From Pirellula sp. (GTDB taxonomy: Bacteria; Planctomycetota; Planctomycetia; Pirellulales; Lacipirellulaceae): DNA of 64,000 nucleotides. Shown here piece by piece: positions 1 through 8,932 of this stretch (its first letter is position 1; every line of letters begins with the position of its first letter). The translations under genes were made by a program, and so were the position numbers. Below the pieces are notes generated by a model. The model worked only from the letters and a program-made list of their open reading frames with translations. It was not told the DNA's origin and did not search any database. The stretch is taken from positions 124,001 through 188,000 of the forward strand of contig PNKX01000007.1 in the NCBI GenBank assembly GCA_013822725.1. The letters are read 5' to 3'.

Positions 1-18
1 CTGAGAAGAAAAAAAGGC

Positions 19-195
19 AACCGCCAAGGACGCCAAGAGCGCCAAGGGAAGACGGGGATTTTTTACCGCGAATCACGCGAATCTGCGCGAATAGGTTGTA
101 ATGGCCTGCCCTTATTCTTTATTCGCGTCAATTCGCGTGATTCGCGGTGAGTATTCCTCTGCTTTTCCTTGGCGCTCTTGGCGTCCTTGGCGGTT
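19..195. repeat. Nested inverted repeat, family A (CCAAGG arms)
   Basis: The outer arms, 19-47 and 167-195, are 29 bp perfect reverse complements made of three short CCAAGG-type sub-repeats. The inner arms, 65-93 and 121-148, are built from CGCGAAT sub-repeats. The element ends seven bases from the xerC stop codon. Relatives lie at 14856-15015 and 43338-43550. Confidence 0.9.
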
Positions 196-201
196 CAATT
201 C

Positions 202-1101
202 TTAATTTGCCCGCGGATGCGCCTTCTCGTAAGCCGCCCGCAGGTTGGCCGTGCTGACGTGCGTGTAGATCTGCGTCGTTACCAGGCTCTTGTGGCCCAG
301 CAGTTCCTGGACGCTGCGGATGTCGGCGCCGCGGTCGAGGAGGTGGGTGGCGAAGCTGTGGCGGAGCGTGTGGGGGCTGGTGCGGCGGTCGAGGCCCGTT
401 TCCTTCAGATACTTTTCCAGCATCCGGCCGACGCTGCGGGTAGTCAGCCGATTGCCGAAGCGATTGGTGAAGACAGGGGCCTCGCGTCCCTGCTGTTCGC
501 CCTGGGCAATCTTGCGAACGCGCAGCCACGCCTTGAGCGCCTTGGCAGCGTACGAACCAAGCGGCGAGAGACGCTCGCGGCGGCCCTTGCCTTTCACCAG
601 CAGGATGCCCTGGGCAAGGTCGACGTCGGCGTCGGAGAGTCCGACCAGTTCGCTCACGCGCAAGCCGCCGGAGTACATCGTCTCGAGCATCGCGCGATCG
701 CGGAGGCCCATCGGTGACTCGGCTGGCGGCGCCCCGAGAAGTGTGCCGATCTCGTCGGTCGTTAGGAAATGGGGGAGCGAGCGGCCCTTCCGCGGATTGC
801 GGAGCGCGCGGGCCGGGTTGCTCGACGCCCACCCTTCGCGCTGGCCGTAGCGATAAAAGCTGCGGAGCGACGCCAGCTTGCGGGCGATCGAGGTCTTCGC
901 ATAACCCGCTTCGTGCAACGCCGACAGGAACCCGCGCAGTTCGACCGCGGTAATGGACGCGGGATCGGGGCAGGTGCCGTCTTCCTCGGAGAAGTAATCG
1001 GCCGCCGCGATAAGATCCTCGCGGTAGCTCTTCACCGTGTAGTCGGACGCGCCCCGCTCGACGCGCATGTAGGTCAGGAACTGCGCGATCTGGCGTTGCA
1101 T
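202..1101 (-). CDS. xerC: Tyrosine recombinase XerC/XerD
   Basis: This is a 299-residue tyrosine site-specific recombinase, which in bacteria resolves chromosome dimers at dif. The N-terminal SAM-like DNA-binding domain covers about residues 1-100 and the catalytic domain about 110-295. The catalytic set is complete: R148 in GLRVSEL, K172 in VKGKG, H244 and R247 in HTLRH, H270 in LLGH and the nucleophile Y279 in IYTH. The length is typical for XerC/XerD. The gene stands alone, with no integrase-style neighbours or attachment sites, so a housekeeping role is more likely than a mobile one. Sequence alone does not separate XerC from XerD here. Palindromic repeats flank it on both sides. Confidence 0.9.
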   Translation of the reverse strand: MQRQIAQFLTYMRVERGASDYTVKSYREDLIAAADYFSEEDGTCPDPASITAVELRGFLSALHEAGYAKTSIARKLASLRSFYRYGQREGWASSNPARALRNPRKGRSLPHFLTTDEIGTLLGAPPAESPMGLRDRAMLETMYSGGLRVSELVGLSDADVDLAQGILLVKGKGRRERLSPLGSYAAKALKAWLRVRKIAQGEQQGREAPVFTNRFGNRLTTRSVGRMLEKYLKETGLDRRTSPHTLRHSFATHLLDRGADIRSVQELLGHKSLVTTQIYTHVSTANLRAAYEKAHPRAN

Positions 1102-1136
1102 GGCGGGGAGAGGCTAGTTGCAAACGGGCGCGGCGA

Positions 1137-1229
1137 GGGGTGGCACGCCCTGAAGGTACTCCGCAAGGGCGTGGTGAATCGCTCTAACGGCAACCACGCC
1201 CATCGGAGTACCTCTGGGCGTGCCACCCC
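1137..1229. repeat. Inverted repeat, family G (GGGTGGCACGCCCT)
   Basis: The left arm, 1137-1174, reads GGGGTGGCACGCCCT and onward. The right arm, 1194-1229, is its imperfect reverse complement, with an internal GGTACTCCG/CGGAGTACC pair. A close relative lies at 50612-50703. It sits just upstream of xerC. Confidence 0.88.
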
Positions 1230-1276
1230 TCCAACCGAATTCACTAGCGCCTCACAACTAGCGACCAGCGCCTAGT

Positions 1277-1528
1277 TCACTCGTCGCTCGTCTGCGGCAG
1301 GTTCATCCGCCGCGGCAGCGAAGCCTTCATCTCCGGGACGCTCTCCGAGGCGCTGTGGCGAACCTTTTGGCTCAGCACGGCGGCGTCGTACCAGGTGAAG
1401 CTCAGTTCCGGGTTCGAGGCAAAGCGGCCGAGCGTGCGGAGCGCTTCGGCGCGTTGGGAATCTTCGTACAGGAAGATGTAACGCTCGCGTCCCTTGACGA
1501 GCGCTAGCACATTGATGTCGTCGTTCAC
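1277..1528 (-). CDS. Small conserved hypothetical protein, 83 aa
   Basis: This 83-residue soluble protein starts MNDDINVLALVKG. It contains a GRERYIFLYEDSQ stretch and an ELSFTWYDAAVL stretch, has no signal peptide or membrane segment and has no recognisable catalytic motif. It is transcribed in the same direction as xerC and lies upstream of it, separated by the palindrome at 1137-1229. I recall similar short proteins in other planctomycete genomes, which supports a real gene, but I know no function. Coding potential is also supported by planctomycete-like GC-rich codon use. Confidence 0.7.
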   Translation of the reverse strand: MNDDINVLALVKGRERYIFLYEDSQRAEALRTLGRFASNPELSFTWYDAAVLSQKVRHSASESVPEMKASLPRRMNLPQTSDE

Positions 1529-1807
1529 GGCTTGCGGGGCCTCCTAGCGGCAGCGGTGGACAGCCGACGTGCGTCGCTCGTAGCGTCGGGCTGCAATGGT
1601 GGGCGGCCGCCGTGGCGAAGGGCCTTGTGCGCTCACGGTCGTCCTTGATGCTCGGCCTAGTGGAGCAGGGTCTTCATTGACCCGGCTCGCGCTCAAACTT
1701 ATTCGCTGGAAGTCCGGCTCCGCTCATGTTCTGAGCGTCGGCGACGCCTGCGCGATGGTGACGGTTGTGCCGTGCCATCGCGCCGACCGAGTCGGACTCC
1801 TAACGCC
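1529..1807. other. Intergenic region with no recognisable feature
   Basis: This is the gap between the 83-residue gene start and the lipoprotein gene end. Short open frames exist but have no recognisable protein features, and no long hairpin was seen. Confidence 0.5.
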
Positions 1808-3070
1808 TTATCGGCGTTCAGGCCACCGCATCAGCACATCCATTTTGGCGCTCCCGCCGCCGCGCGCCGAAAGCATCTCGCTGATGTGCAGGTGACAGCA
1901 GAAACGAATGAACTCGTTGCTGCGCGCGAGGTACGGCTCCCAGCCGCCGTGACGAAGATCGTCGCGGAAGAAGACATAGCCTTCCAGGGCCTCGGTGACT
2001 TTATCGTCGGAGCCGTTGTAGATGCCGGTGTGGGAGAGCACCGGGCCATCAAACGGAATGCAGGCGGCCCGGCCAGGGCCGATGGCGTAGAGGCCGCCGT
2101 AGTCGTTCTCGGGGCCGCAGAAGCAGGCTTCTGATCCGATTGGTGCGCCTGCAACGGCAGCAGCGGCAGCGCCGGCTGCAACGACTGGCGCGGTTGCAAC
2201 AGCGGCCGCTGCATTCGCAGCGTTGACGGCGCCCGGCGCGTCCAGGCGCTGCGCCGTCCGCTGCGTTTTCTTAGGCGCTGGCGCCGTGGGCGGCATTTCG
2301 ACTTCGAGTTGAGCCGGCTGAACCTGATTGTCGACGACGCGCAGGCTCGACGTTTGATGCGGATCGAAGAACGGATTGTCCTGAGGCGGCAGCCCCCCCT
2401 CGCCGTCGTCGTCCCCGTCATGCTCTTCTTGCAATGAAGGATCGACCAGCGGCGCGGCTGGCGCCGGCTGCTCGCCGTTGGGAGGCGCCGGCAGCGGCTG
2501 GCACGCTTCGTCGCACTCGGGCGAACGGCCCTGCATCTCGGCGCGGTAGAGCGCCATCTGCGATTCGTACACCAGCGAATCGGGAATGAACTCTTCCTCC
2601 GGCGTCCCCCACGGCAGGCCGTAACCGGCCGGGATCTCGTGGAAGCCTGGATTCGAGGCGTACCATTCAACGCGCATGCCGACGCGCGGCGGGTAGTATT
2701 CGGCGTAGTCGATGACGGCGCCGACAGCGACGGCGTCGACGCCAAGCACGACGCCAAGCCGGCGGGCTTCGCCGGGCCGACTGAGATCGATGCGGTGAGC
2801 AATGATCGCCTCTTCGACGACGCCGAGCGGCACGACTTCAAACCCCGGCGTCAGCTGAAGCTCGGTGAAGTAGGCCATCGCGAATTCGCGGCCATCGACG
2901 GTCGGCGCGTCGCTTTGATTGAAGAACGGCGCCACGGCGACGCGGCGCAACTGCGGGAAGGGATTGCGGATCGTCGGTTCCTGAGTCACCTCAGGAAGCA
3001 TGATCTGGCAACCGCCGCAAAGCGCGAGCGAGCAGCAGACTGCTAGCAGCAGTAGCAAGTGACGATGCAC
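1808..3070 (-). CDS. Secreted lipoprotein with CsgG/GNA1162-like N-terminal domain
   Basis: This is a 420-residue protein. The first 21 residues form a lipoprotein signal with lipobox LCGGC, so Cys21 should be lipidated. Residues about 35-130 contain VAVAPFFNQS, a GFEVVPLG segment and GVDAVAVGAVIDY. That layout resembles the penicillin-binding-protein-activator/CsgG/GNA1162 fold of small outer-membrane lipoproteins. The middle (about 195-310) is low-complexity, rich in Pro, Ala and acidic residues, including a long Ala/Val tract. The C-terminal part (about 320-420) holds a Cys-containing segment and RFCCHLHISE. Function is unknown; a cell-envelope scaffold is an inference. Confidence 0.75.
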   Translation of the reverse strand: MHRHLLLLLAVCCSLALCGGCQIMLPEVTQEPTIRNPFPQLRRVAVAPFFNQSDAPTVDGREFAMAYFTELQLTPGFEVVPLGVVEEAIIAHRIDLSRPGEARRLGVVLGVDAVAVGAVIDYAEYYPPRVGMRVEWYASNPGFHEIPAGYGLPWGTPEEEFIPDSLVYESQMALYRAEMQGRSPECDEACQPLPAPPNGEQPAPAAPLVDPSLQEEHDGDDDGEGGLPPQDNPFFDPHQTSSLRVVDNQVQPAQLEVEMPPTAPAPKKTQRTAQRLDAPGAVNAANAAAAVATAPVVAAGAAAAAVAGAPIGSEACFCGPENDYGGLYAIGPGRAACIPFDGPVLSHTGIYNGSDDKVTEALEGYVFFRDDLRHGGWEPYLARSNEFIRFCCHLHISEMLSARGGGSAKMDVLMRWPERR

Positions 3071-3400
3071 GATGGAGAAGAACCTACCGCAATGAAAGGA
3101 GCCCCCCTTTCATTCGAGGCACGGTTTTGATGCGACGAGCGGAGTGCAAGCACGAGCCGCCGGTGCGCGTCAGTCGGTAGGATCGGCAGAATTGGCAGGG
3201 TCGCTTGAGGGAAACTACATCCCCAGCCTGCAAACCTGACCGTTAGGCGAGGCTGATTTGAATTTTGACAGGATCGCAGGATGTCGCAGATTCACAGGAT
3301 TAATTCAAACTCGTCGATCCGTCTTCGTTACTCAACGGCGGTCTTCATCCAGTCGATCCGCGACATCCTGTGATCCTGTCCAGTCTTCACTACGCCTCGT
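3071..3400. other. Intergenic region containing a palindromic element
   Basis: There is no convincing gene in this 330-base gap. Its right half is occupied by the inverted repeat at 3267-3380. The left half may carry the lipoprotein promoter, but I could not identify -35/-10 boxes with confidence. Confidence 0.5.
3267..3380. repeat. Inverted repeat, family H (ACAGGATCGCAGGATG)
   Basis: The left arm from 3267 reads GACAGGATCGCAGGATGTCG. The right arm, ending at 3380, reads GCGACATCCTGTGATCCTGT and onward. Arms are about 21 bp with one or two mismatches, separated by about 70 bp. It is 21 bp from the 3' end of the deacetylase gene. Confidence 0.85.
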
Positions 3401-4090
3401 CTAAACCAACTCCCCCATCGACCGCAGCCCAATCGGCTCGCGGCTCGTGAACGGCTCCCCATAGCGCACGCCGATCGTCTTCCCCCAATACGCCGCCTCC
3501 GCCTCGAAGTGCTCGAAGAACGTCGGCGACGCCGTCGGCCGGCCGGTGATGAACTGGGTCTCGTACGCCCGCACCGACGCCAGCTTGCGGTCCCACTCGG
3601 CGGTGATGTCGAGCACAAACGCCGGCTGCAGCGCCTGCTTCAGATGGATGCAGTAATAGTTGTAGATCCGCTGCGGGTGATGCGGCTCGCCTGGGAGATC
3701 GGTCTTCGTGAGCTTCGACCAGAAGCGGGCCGCCTCGATCAGTTCGGTCGCGGCAACGTGATCGGGGTGAGCGTCGATCCAATACGGTGCGAAGAGCCAT
3801 TTCGGCTTCTCGCGGCGGAACACGGCGGCAAGCTTGGCGCGATTTTCGAGAGTCGGCTCCAGGCTGCGGTTGGGGAGGCCGAGATTCTCGCGCCACTCGA
3901 GCCCCATGATCTTCGTCGCGGCCGCCGTTTCGCGGGCGCGAATCTCCAGCGACCCGTGCGGCGTCGGTTCGCCACTGGTGAGGTCGAGCACGCCGACGCG
4001 GCGTCCTTCGGCGATGAATTTCATGATGGCGCCCCCCATGCCAAGTTCGGCGTCGTCGGGGTGGGGGGCGATCACAAGGATGTCGAGCAT
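3401..4090 (-). CDS. bshB1: LmbE-type N-deacetylase, likely bacillithiol biosynthesis BshB1
   Basis: This 229-residue protein of the LmbE/PIG-L zinc deacetylase family deacetylates N-acetylglucosaminyl-malate in bacillithiol synthesis, if the BshB1 assignment is right. The zinc motif APHPDDAELG is at residues 8-17 (His10, Asp13), and the second motif DAHPDHVAA is near residue 110. The FTSREPIGLRSM ending resembles BshB1. Length matches the family. It begins nine bases after the toxin gene on the same strand, so it may be read through from that promoter. No bshA or bshC lies in the window. Mycothiol-type or other GlcNAc deacetylases are the alternatives. Confidence 0.82.
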   Translation of the reverse strand: MLDILVIAPHPDDAELGMGGAIMKFIAEGRRVGVLDLTSGEPTPHGSLEIRARETAAATKIMGLEWRENLGLPNRSLEPTLENRAKLAAVFRREKPKWLFAPYWIDAHPDHVAATELIEAARFWSKLTKTDLPGEPHHPQRIYNYYCIHLKQALQPAFVLDITAEWDRKLASVRAYETQFITGRPTASPTFFEHFEAEAAYWGKTIGVRYGEPFTSREPIGLRSMGELV

Positions 4091-4099
4091 GAATGGCTT

Positions 4100-4405
4100 T
4101 CAGTTGCGAGCGCGGCGACGCCACTCGCGAGAATTTCGGCTGCCGTGGTGAACGGCGATCACTTCGATTCGAGAATTGATTTCAGCGAACCGCACGACGT
4201 AGGGAAAGCGGTCAACGTTCGCAGCGCGAACTCCGCGATAGCCCGCTGCATAGTGCTGAGGCGACTGCTCGATCTCTTCAAAACGTTCGTAGACCTTCGC
4301 CAGGAACTCGCTGCCCAGGCCTTCTTGCTGCTGATCGTACCAAGCGCGAGCTTCGTCCAAATCTTGCTTGGCCTCGGGCCTAATGAAGAGAGGGCGATCG
4401 GTCAT
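4100..4405 (-). CDS. ParE/RelE-family toxin
   Basis: This 101-residue protein has the ParE/RelE plasmid-stabilisation fold signature: EAKQDLDEARAWYDQQQ near the N-terminus, then FEEIEQSPQHYAAGYRGVRAANVDRFPYVVRF and a C-terminal IEVIAVHHGSR strand. ParE toxins inhibit gyrase and RelE toxins cleave mRNA; sequence reading does not settle which. It overlaps the antitoxin gene by four bases, the usual translational coupling of toxin-antitoxin pairs. Basic C-terminal residues (RNSREWRRRARN) fit a nucleic-acid or gyrase contact. Confidence 0.88.
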   Translation of the reverse strand: MTDRPLFIRPEAKQDLDEARAWYDQQQEGLGSEFLAKVYERFEEIEQSPQHYAAGYRGVRAANVDRFPYVVRFAEINSRIEVIAVHHGSRNSREWRRRARN

Positions 4406-4641
4406 CGCCGGGCCTTGAGTTCAGCCATCACCTCTCGCCAGGGTCGGGAAGCCTCGGGATTCGCCTCCGCCGCCGCCAGCCGCTCATCAATCAGCTGTTT
4501 GAACTCATCCGACCATTCTTCGCTGCTCTCTCCCCCAGCACCAGCGGGCAGGCTCTCCCGGATTTCATCGATCAACCGTAACCGAGCGTCGACGCTCCAT
4601 TGATCGATCCCGAGGTCGAAGATAGTCGGTTGAGAATCCAT
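4402..4641 (-). CDS. Antitoxin, putative addiction module component family
   Basis: This 79-residue acidic protein begins with DLGIDQWSVDARLRLIDEI and ends with EANPEASRPWREVMAEL. Both segments are characteristic of the TIGR02574-type addiction module antitoxins that accompany ParE/RelE toxins. It is the upstream gene of the pair, as expected for an antitoxin that must be made first. Such antitoxins often repress their own promoter, so the region just above 4641 is the likely operator, although I did not find a clear palindrome there. Confidence 0.88.
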   Translation of the reverse strand: MDSQPTIFDLGIDQWSVDARLRLIDEIRESLPAGAGGESSEEWSDEFKQLIDERLAAAEANPEASRPWREVMAELKARR

Positions 4642-4864
4642 TGTTCCAGCTCGCGAGTGAAGGGCCTACCTGCAAGTTTATCCCCAGCCGCCGGGAAGCG
4701 TCAAATTCTCGCCTTTGCGTGGCAATTCCCGAAGAATCGCCGGAGCGTCCTAAAATGCTGCGACGGTTGCGAGAGCGGAGCTGATTGTTTCCAATTCTGC
4801 CTAGTCGCTCAGATCAATCCCTCAGCGATTGATTCCTCAGGAATAGTCCCTCGGAGCCCCCGCC

Positions 4865-6379
4865 GTGCCCGCCGATCATACCGCCGCCTATGAATCTCTC
4901 TGCAGCCACGCGCGCGAAACCGCCAAGCTCGCCAGCATCATGGGCCTGCTCGAGTGGGACGAGCGGACCAAGATGCCTCCCGCCGGCGGCGACTACCGGG
5001 CCGAGCAGATTTCATTTCTGGCCGGCGAGATTCACAAGCGGCAAACCAATCCCGCGGTCGGCGAGTGGCTCGCCGCGCTCGCCGATAGTCCGCTCGCCGC
5101 CGATCGCCACAGCGACAGCGGCACGGTCATTCGACAACTCCAGCGACAATACGACAAGAAGACGAAGCTGCCGCAGGCGCTTGTCGAAGAACTGTCGCGC
5201 ACCGCCGTGCTGGGCCAGCAAATGTGGGTCGAGGCCCGCAAGGCAGACGACTTCGCGAAGTTCCGCCCGCTGCTCGAAAAGACGATCGAACTGAAGCGCC
5301 AGGAAGCGGCCGCACTCGGCTACGCCGTAACGCCATACGACGCGCTGCTCGACGACTACGAACCTGGCGCGACGACGGCCGAAGTCGGGGCCGCGCTGGC
5401 CGGACTGCGCGACGCGCTGACGCCGCTGGTGGAACAAATCGTCGGCAGTTCGCGACGGCCTGACGGCGAACTGCTCAAGCGCGAGTTCCCCATCGACGCC
5501 CAAGAAGCCTTCGGCAAAGCGGCGTCGGCGGCGATCGGGTTCGACTACGCCGCCGGCCGGCTCGACGTCACCGATCATCCCTTCTGCGCCGGCGCCGGGC
5601 CGCGCGACCAACGCATCACGACGCGCTACAATCTCCACGACTTCGGCGATGCCTTCTTCAGCATCCTCCACGAGGCGGGACACGGTCTGTACGAGCAAGG
5701 ATTGCCCGCCGACCAATTCGGCCTGCCGACCGGCGAAGCCGTTTCGCTCGGCATCCACGAATCGCAGTCCCGCATGTGGGAGAACCAGGTCGGCCGCAGC
5801 CGGGCGTTCTGGAAACACTTCCTGCCGCAGGCGCAGCAGACATTCACCGCATTGAAAGGCGCCTCGCTCGACGCGTTCTATGGCGCCATCAACGAAGTCC
5901 GCCCCTCGCTCATCCGCGTCGACGCCGATGAAGTCACCTACAACCTCCACATCCTCATCCGGTTTGAGCTGGAGCGGGCGATGATCGAGAACGACCTGCA
6001 AGCCGCCGATCTTCCCGCCGCGTGGAAAGAGAAGTACCAGCGCTACCTCGGCATCACGCCCCCCAACGACGCCGACGGCGCGCTGCAGGACGTCCACTGG
6101 AGCGCCGGCCTCTTCGGCTACTTTCCCACTTACTCGCTGGGCAATCTCTACGCCGGACAGTTCTTCGCGCAGGCGAACAAAGATCTCGGCGATCTGCCGG
6201 CTGCCTTCCGCCGCGGCGAGTTTCGACCGCTGCTCGATTGGCTCCGCCAAAACATTCATGCCCACGGCCAACGCTGGTCGGCGGGCGAGTTGGCCCTCAA
6301 CGTCACCGGCCAACCGCTCAGCCACGCGCCGTGGATCGACCAAATGCGGGCCAAGTACGGCGAACTTTACGGCTTGTAG
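4865..6379 (+). CDS. Metallocarboxypeptidase, family M32 (carboxypeptidase Taq)
   Basis: This 504-residue cytoplasmic zinc carboxypeptidase removes C-terminal residues from peptides. The zinc site is LHEAGHGLYEQG, with H269, E270 and H273 (HExxH). Downstream ESQSRMWENQVGRS supplies the third ligand Glu, and IRVDADEVTYNLHI is a further M32 signature. Family length is about 500, so it is complete. The chosen GTG start has a GGAG at a reasonable distance and gives the usual family N-terminus followed by a MGLLEWDE motif. It is a single-gene unit. Confidence 0.93.
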   Translation: MPADHTAAYESLCSHARETAKLASIMGLLEWDERTKMPPAGGDYRAEQISFLAGEIHKRQTNPAVGEWLAALADSPLAADRHSDSGTVIRQLQRQYDKKTKLPQALVEELSRTAVLGQQMWVEARKADDFAKFRPLLEKTIELKRQEAAALGYAVTPYDALLDDYEPGATTAEVGAALAGLRDALTPLVEQIVGSSRRPDGELLKREFPIDAQEAFGKAASAAIGFDYAAGRLDVTDHPFCAGAGPRDQRITTRYNLHDFGDAFFSILHEAGHGLYEQGLPADQFGLPTGEAVSLGIHESQSRMWENQVGRSRAFWKHFLPQAQQTFTALKGASLDAFYGAINEVRPSLIRVDADEVTYNLHILIRFELERAMIENDLQAADLPAAWKEKYQRYLGITPPNDADGALQDVHWSAGLFGYFPTYSLGNLYAGQFFAQANKDLGDLPAAFRRGEFRPLLDWLRQNIHAHGQRWSAGELALNVTGQPLSHAPWIDQMRAKYGELYGL

Positions 6380-6640
6380 CGATTGCGGCGTTTGATTGGC
6401 CGCTGTCAGGCGGCCGCCCATGCAACATCCGCATCGAAGTTCACTTCGCGGGCGTTCAGCTAGCTCCTCCGCCGCTAGAATTCTGTAGCTGCCGCCGACA
6501 AGCGCGCAGCGTATTGTTAAACTATTGCTTCATCATTCCCAGCACTGGAAATGACGAGCAGTTGGTCCGCAGCGACGAAGCAAGCGCGCCCCCGCATTGA
6601 GGCGGCGGGCGGCAATGGAGTTGAGCAGAGTAGGAACATT

Positions 6641-8686
6641 ATGGCGTCGATTACCCTTTGCCCCCGCTGTTCGTCGCACCTTGAATTGCCGACCGGGATC
6701 GCTCCCACCTCGCTGGTCGAGTGTCCGATCTGCGAAGCCGAATTTTTGCTCGCTTCGGTGGCGCCGCGCGCCATCCCGAAAGTCCGCGTCGTCGAACACG
6801 AGCCCACGCCGGAAGGCAAGGCCACGACTGCAGGCCTATCGCCGCAGTTAGGCATCGTCGTCGACGACGCCGAGACGTCGACCGAAGACAAGCTATCGCG
6901 TCTGATGCGTTCGGCCGCGAGCTGGCAGCTGCCGGGAGTGCACCAACCGCACGATGAAGACGTCGCCGCTGCGGAAGAAGCGGAAACAGATGACGAGGAA
7001 CATTCGTCGCTAAATCTCGAAACCGCCGACGAGCGCATCATCCCCAACGATCACGCGCCGGCGGCCGCCAAGTTTGGCGCCACGCTCGACGCCGCCTATC
7101 GCGACGCCGATCCAGAACTTGCCGCGGACCCGTCAACGCCAGCCGATGAGCTGCAACTCGCCGGCAGTCGCCTCGATCAACTTCTCTCCGACTTGATGAA
7201 GCCGCAAACGGTCGCGGCATCGACGCCCATCGCGGCGTCGATTCAAGCTCGCGAGGAAGCTCCTTCGTCGCCAGAATTCGCTGAGTTGGTAGAAAACGAC
7301 GCGGCGGAAGAGGAGACGACGCGATTTGAACCCCAAGCGACGGTTCAAGACGCAGACCTGGAAGATCACAGCGACTCGTTCGACGATCGTTGGCGGCGGC
7401 TGCATGCTTCACCCGAGCAAGCCGCTGAAGATGATGACGGCGACGTCGAATACGTCGATGAGGAGGCGGCTGCCGAAGACGAGTTCGCGGCGCTCGACCT
7501 GCGCACGACCCCGCGACGCAAGCGGCGTCCCTCCGCAGTTCGCACGCTGGTCGGCATCGTCGGCGGCGGCGCCATCGGCATTCTCGGCGGCGCCTATGCG
7601 CTGTTGTGGCTGCGCGACCCCGACCTCGACCTGATGGGCATGGCCAATTGGCTGCCGCCCGTCATGCTCCCCTCTTCGATGCAAACGCCTACCGAGAGCA
7701 GCTTGGCGGAGCAAGGTCTGTTGGCGCCCCCCGCTGCCGTCGATCAGCAAGCCGCTGGGAACGACTTTGAAACGCCGGCTCCGCCGTTATCGTCGACGCT
7801 GGAAATTGCCGAACCTGCTGACGAATTGGGCGCTGGACCGACCAACGATCAGGTCGTCGATGCGACGGAAGTTGGTTCATCCGCAGCGACTCCCGCTGAA
7901 CATGATCCCATCCGCCAAGATCCGGATTTCATGCCGGCAGGCGCGACCGAACCGGTAGCAGACGCTGGCGTCGCGCCGACGGTTGAGAACGCTGTCGCGC
8001 AATCGCCAGTCACCGCAACGACTCATTGGCCCACGACGCCGATTGTCGGCCAACTGCGCGGCGCCAAGTTTTACTCCATCGCCGAGCTGGATGCGACGCT
8101 GCCTGGCGCCGATGCCGCTCATCGACGTTTCCTCGCCGGCGACTTGGCGCGTAAAGAAGACGTTGCCGCCATGGGGCAAGCCTACATCGAACTTTGCAAG
8201 CTGGCCGAGCAGTTCACGCTGACCAATCCCGCCGAGTACGGCAACGAGTTGATCACCAAGCAGATGAACGCGAAGAACATTTTTCGCGGAGCCGTCGGCG
8301 ATCCGGCTCGCCGCAACGACTTGGCGATGATTGCCGGACGTTGGCTGCAACACAATCGCCGGCCGAATCAAGGCGTCGTCGTTCTAGGGAAGGTGACCGA
8401 TCTCGAAGCGCATGGATCCTGGACCGAATACACGATCGAAACGCCGCTCGGAGACGCCACGGCCACGTCGAAAGTGCTGCTGGAAGGAATTCCATTTGCC
8501 TCGGGCAGCGACGTCGCCGTCGTGGGGACGATTGTCGCCGATCCGCGGCAAGCGATCGACGGCTATGCGGGGGAAGCGCCACAGGTGATCGTGGCGGGAT
8601 TTGCCTTCGTCCCGCAAGATTTTGTCGCCCCGAAGATCGGCGGCGTGAGCGGCGAGGCAGGCGACCTCTTTTCGCTGGGGGAGTAA
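6641..8686 (+). CDS. Zinc-ribbon, single-pass membrane hypothetical protein
   Basis: This is a 681-residue planctomycete-type protein. The start at 6641 puts the zinc ribbon at the very N-terminus: two CxxC knuckles, CPRC and CPIC, about 25 residues apart. Residues about 45-280 are acidic and low-complexity. One membrane helix follows near residue 300-320 (LVGIVGGGAIGILGGAYALL), then a long Ala/Pro/Thr-rich linker. A folded C-terminal domain of about 170 residues begins near ATTHWPTTP and contains repeated VVVLGKV and FASGSDVAVVGTIV strands, suggestive of a beta-barrel. The zinc ribbon should be cytoplasmic and the C-terminal domain periplasmic. Function is unknown. An upstream in-frame ATG at 6551 is less likely. 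Confidence 0.75.
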   Translation: MASITLCPRCSSHLELPTGIAPTSLVECPICEAEFLLASVAPRAIPKVRVVEHEPTPEGKATTAGLSPQLGIVVDDAETSTEDKLSRLMRSAASWQLPGVHQPHDEDVAAAEEAETDDEEHSSLNLETADERIIPNDHAPAAAKFGATLDAAYRDADPELAADPSTPADELQLAGSRLDQLLSDLMKPQTVAASTPIAASIQAREEAPSSPEFAELVENDAAEEETTRFEPQATVQDADLEDHSDSFDDRWRRLHASPEQAAEDDDGDVEYVDEEAAAEDEFAALDLRTTPRRKRRPSAVRTLVGIVGGGAIGILGGAYALLWLRDPDLDLMGMANWLPPVMLPSSMQTPTESSLAEQGLLAPPAAVDQQAAGNDFETPAPPLSSTLEIAEPADELGAGPTNDQVVDATEVGSSAATPAEHDPIRQDPDFMPAGATEPVADAGVAPTVENAVAQSPVTATTHWPTTPIVGQLRGAKFYSIAELDATLPGADAAHRRFLAGDLARKEDVAAMGQAYIELCKLAEQFTLTNPAEYGNELITKQMNAKNIFRGAVGDPARRNDLAMIAGRWLQHNRRPNQGVVVLGKVTDLEAHGSWTEYTIETPLGDATATSKVLLEGIPFASGSDVAVVGTIVADPRQAIDGYAGEAPQVIVAGFAFVPQDFVAPKIGGVSGEAGDLFSLGE

Positions 8687-8691
8687 GCGTA

Positions 8692-8779
8692 AAAGCCCCT
8701 GGCTCCGCCAGGGGGTCGGTCACCATGTCGGTAGGCGTCGTCCCGCGTAACGCTACCCCCTGGCGGAGCCAGGGGCTTT
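8692..8779. repeat. Inverted repeat, family E (AGCCCCTGGCTCCGCC)
   Basis: The arms are 8692-8715 and 8755-8779; each arm is itself a small palindrome (CCCCTGGCTCCGCCAGGGG). The element begins five bases after the stop codon of the preceding gene. The A-rich left and T-rich right edges could also make it a transcription terminator. Its near copy lies inside a coding sequence at 62000-62085. Confidence 0.92.
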
Positions 8780-8932
8780 ATTGCGGTCCCGTCATTATTC
8801 GCGCCATTTCTCCGCGCCTGCTTTTCTGCGAGAATCAGGAGTAGCTAGCCCATCCGATTGTTCGGCGTCGGCGCGACGCGCTCTGATCTGGCATCTCCAC
8901 GATTCAACGGCCGTACACGCCGTCGCGAACGC

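Noticed and set aside
202..1101. Integrase of a mobile island
   Set aside because: No attachment repeats, no phage or conjugation genes adjoin it; the protein is of XerC/XerD length and type.
5012..6421. 469-residue open frame antisense to the M32 carboxypeptidase gene
   Set aside because: GC-rich codon bias leaves the opposite strand open; the sense strand has an intact zinc-peptidase motif.
8858..8932. Upstream start for pntAA
   Set aside because: The 25 added residues are absent from the family; MKVALLRET is the usual N-terminus.
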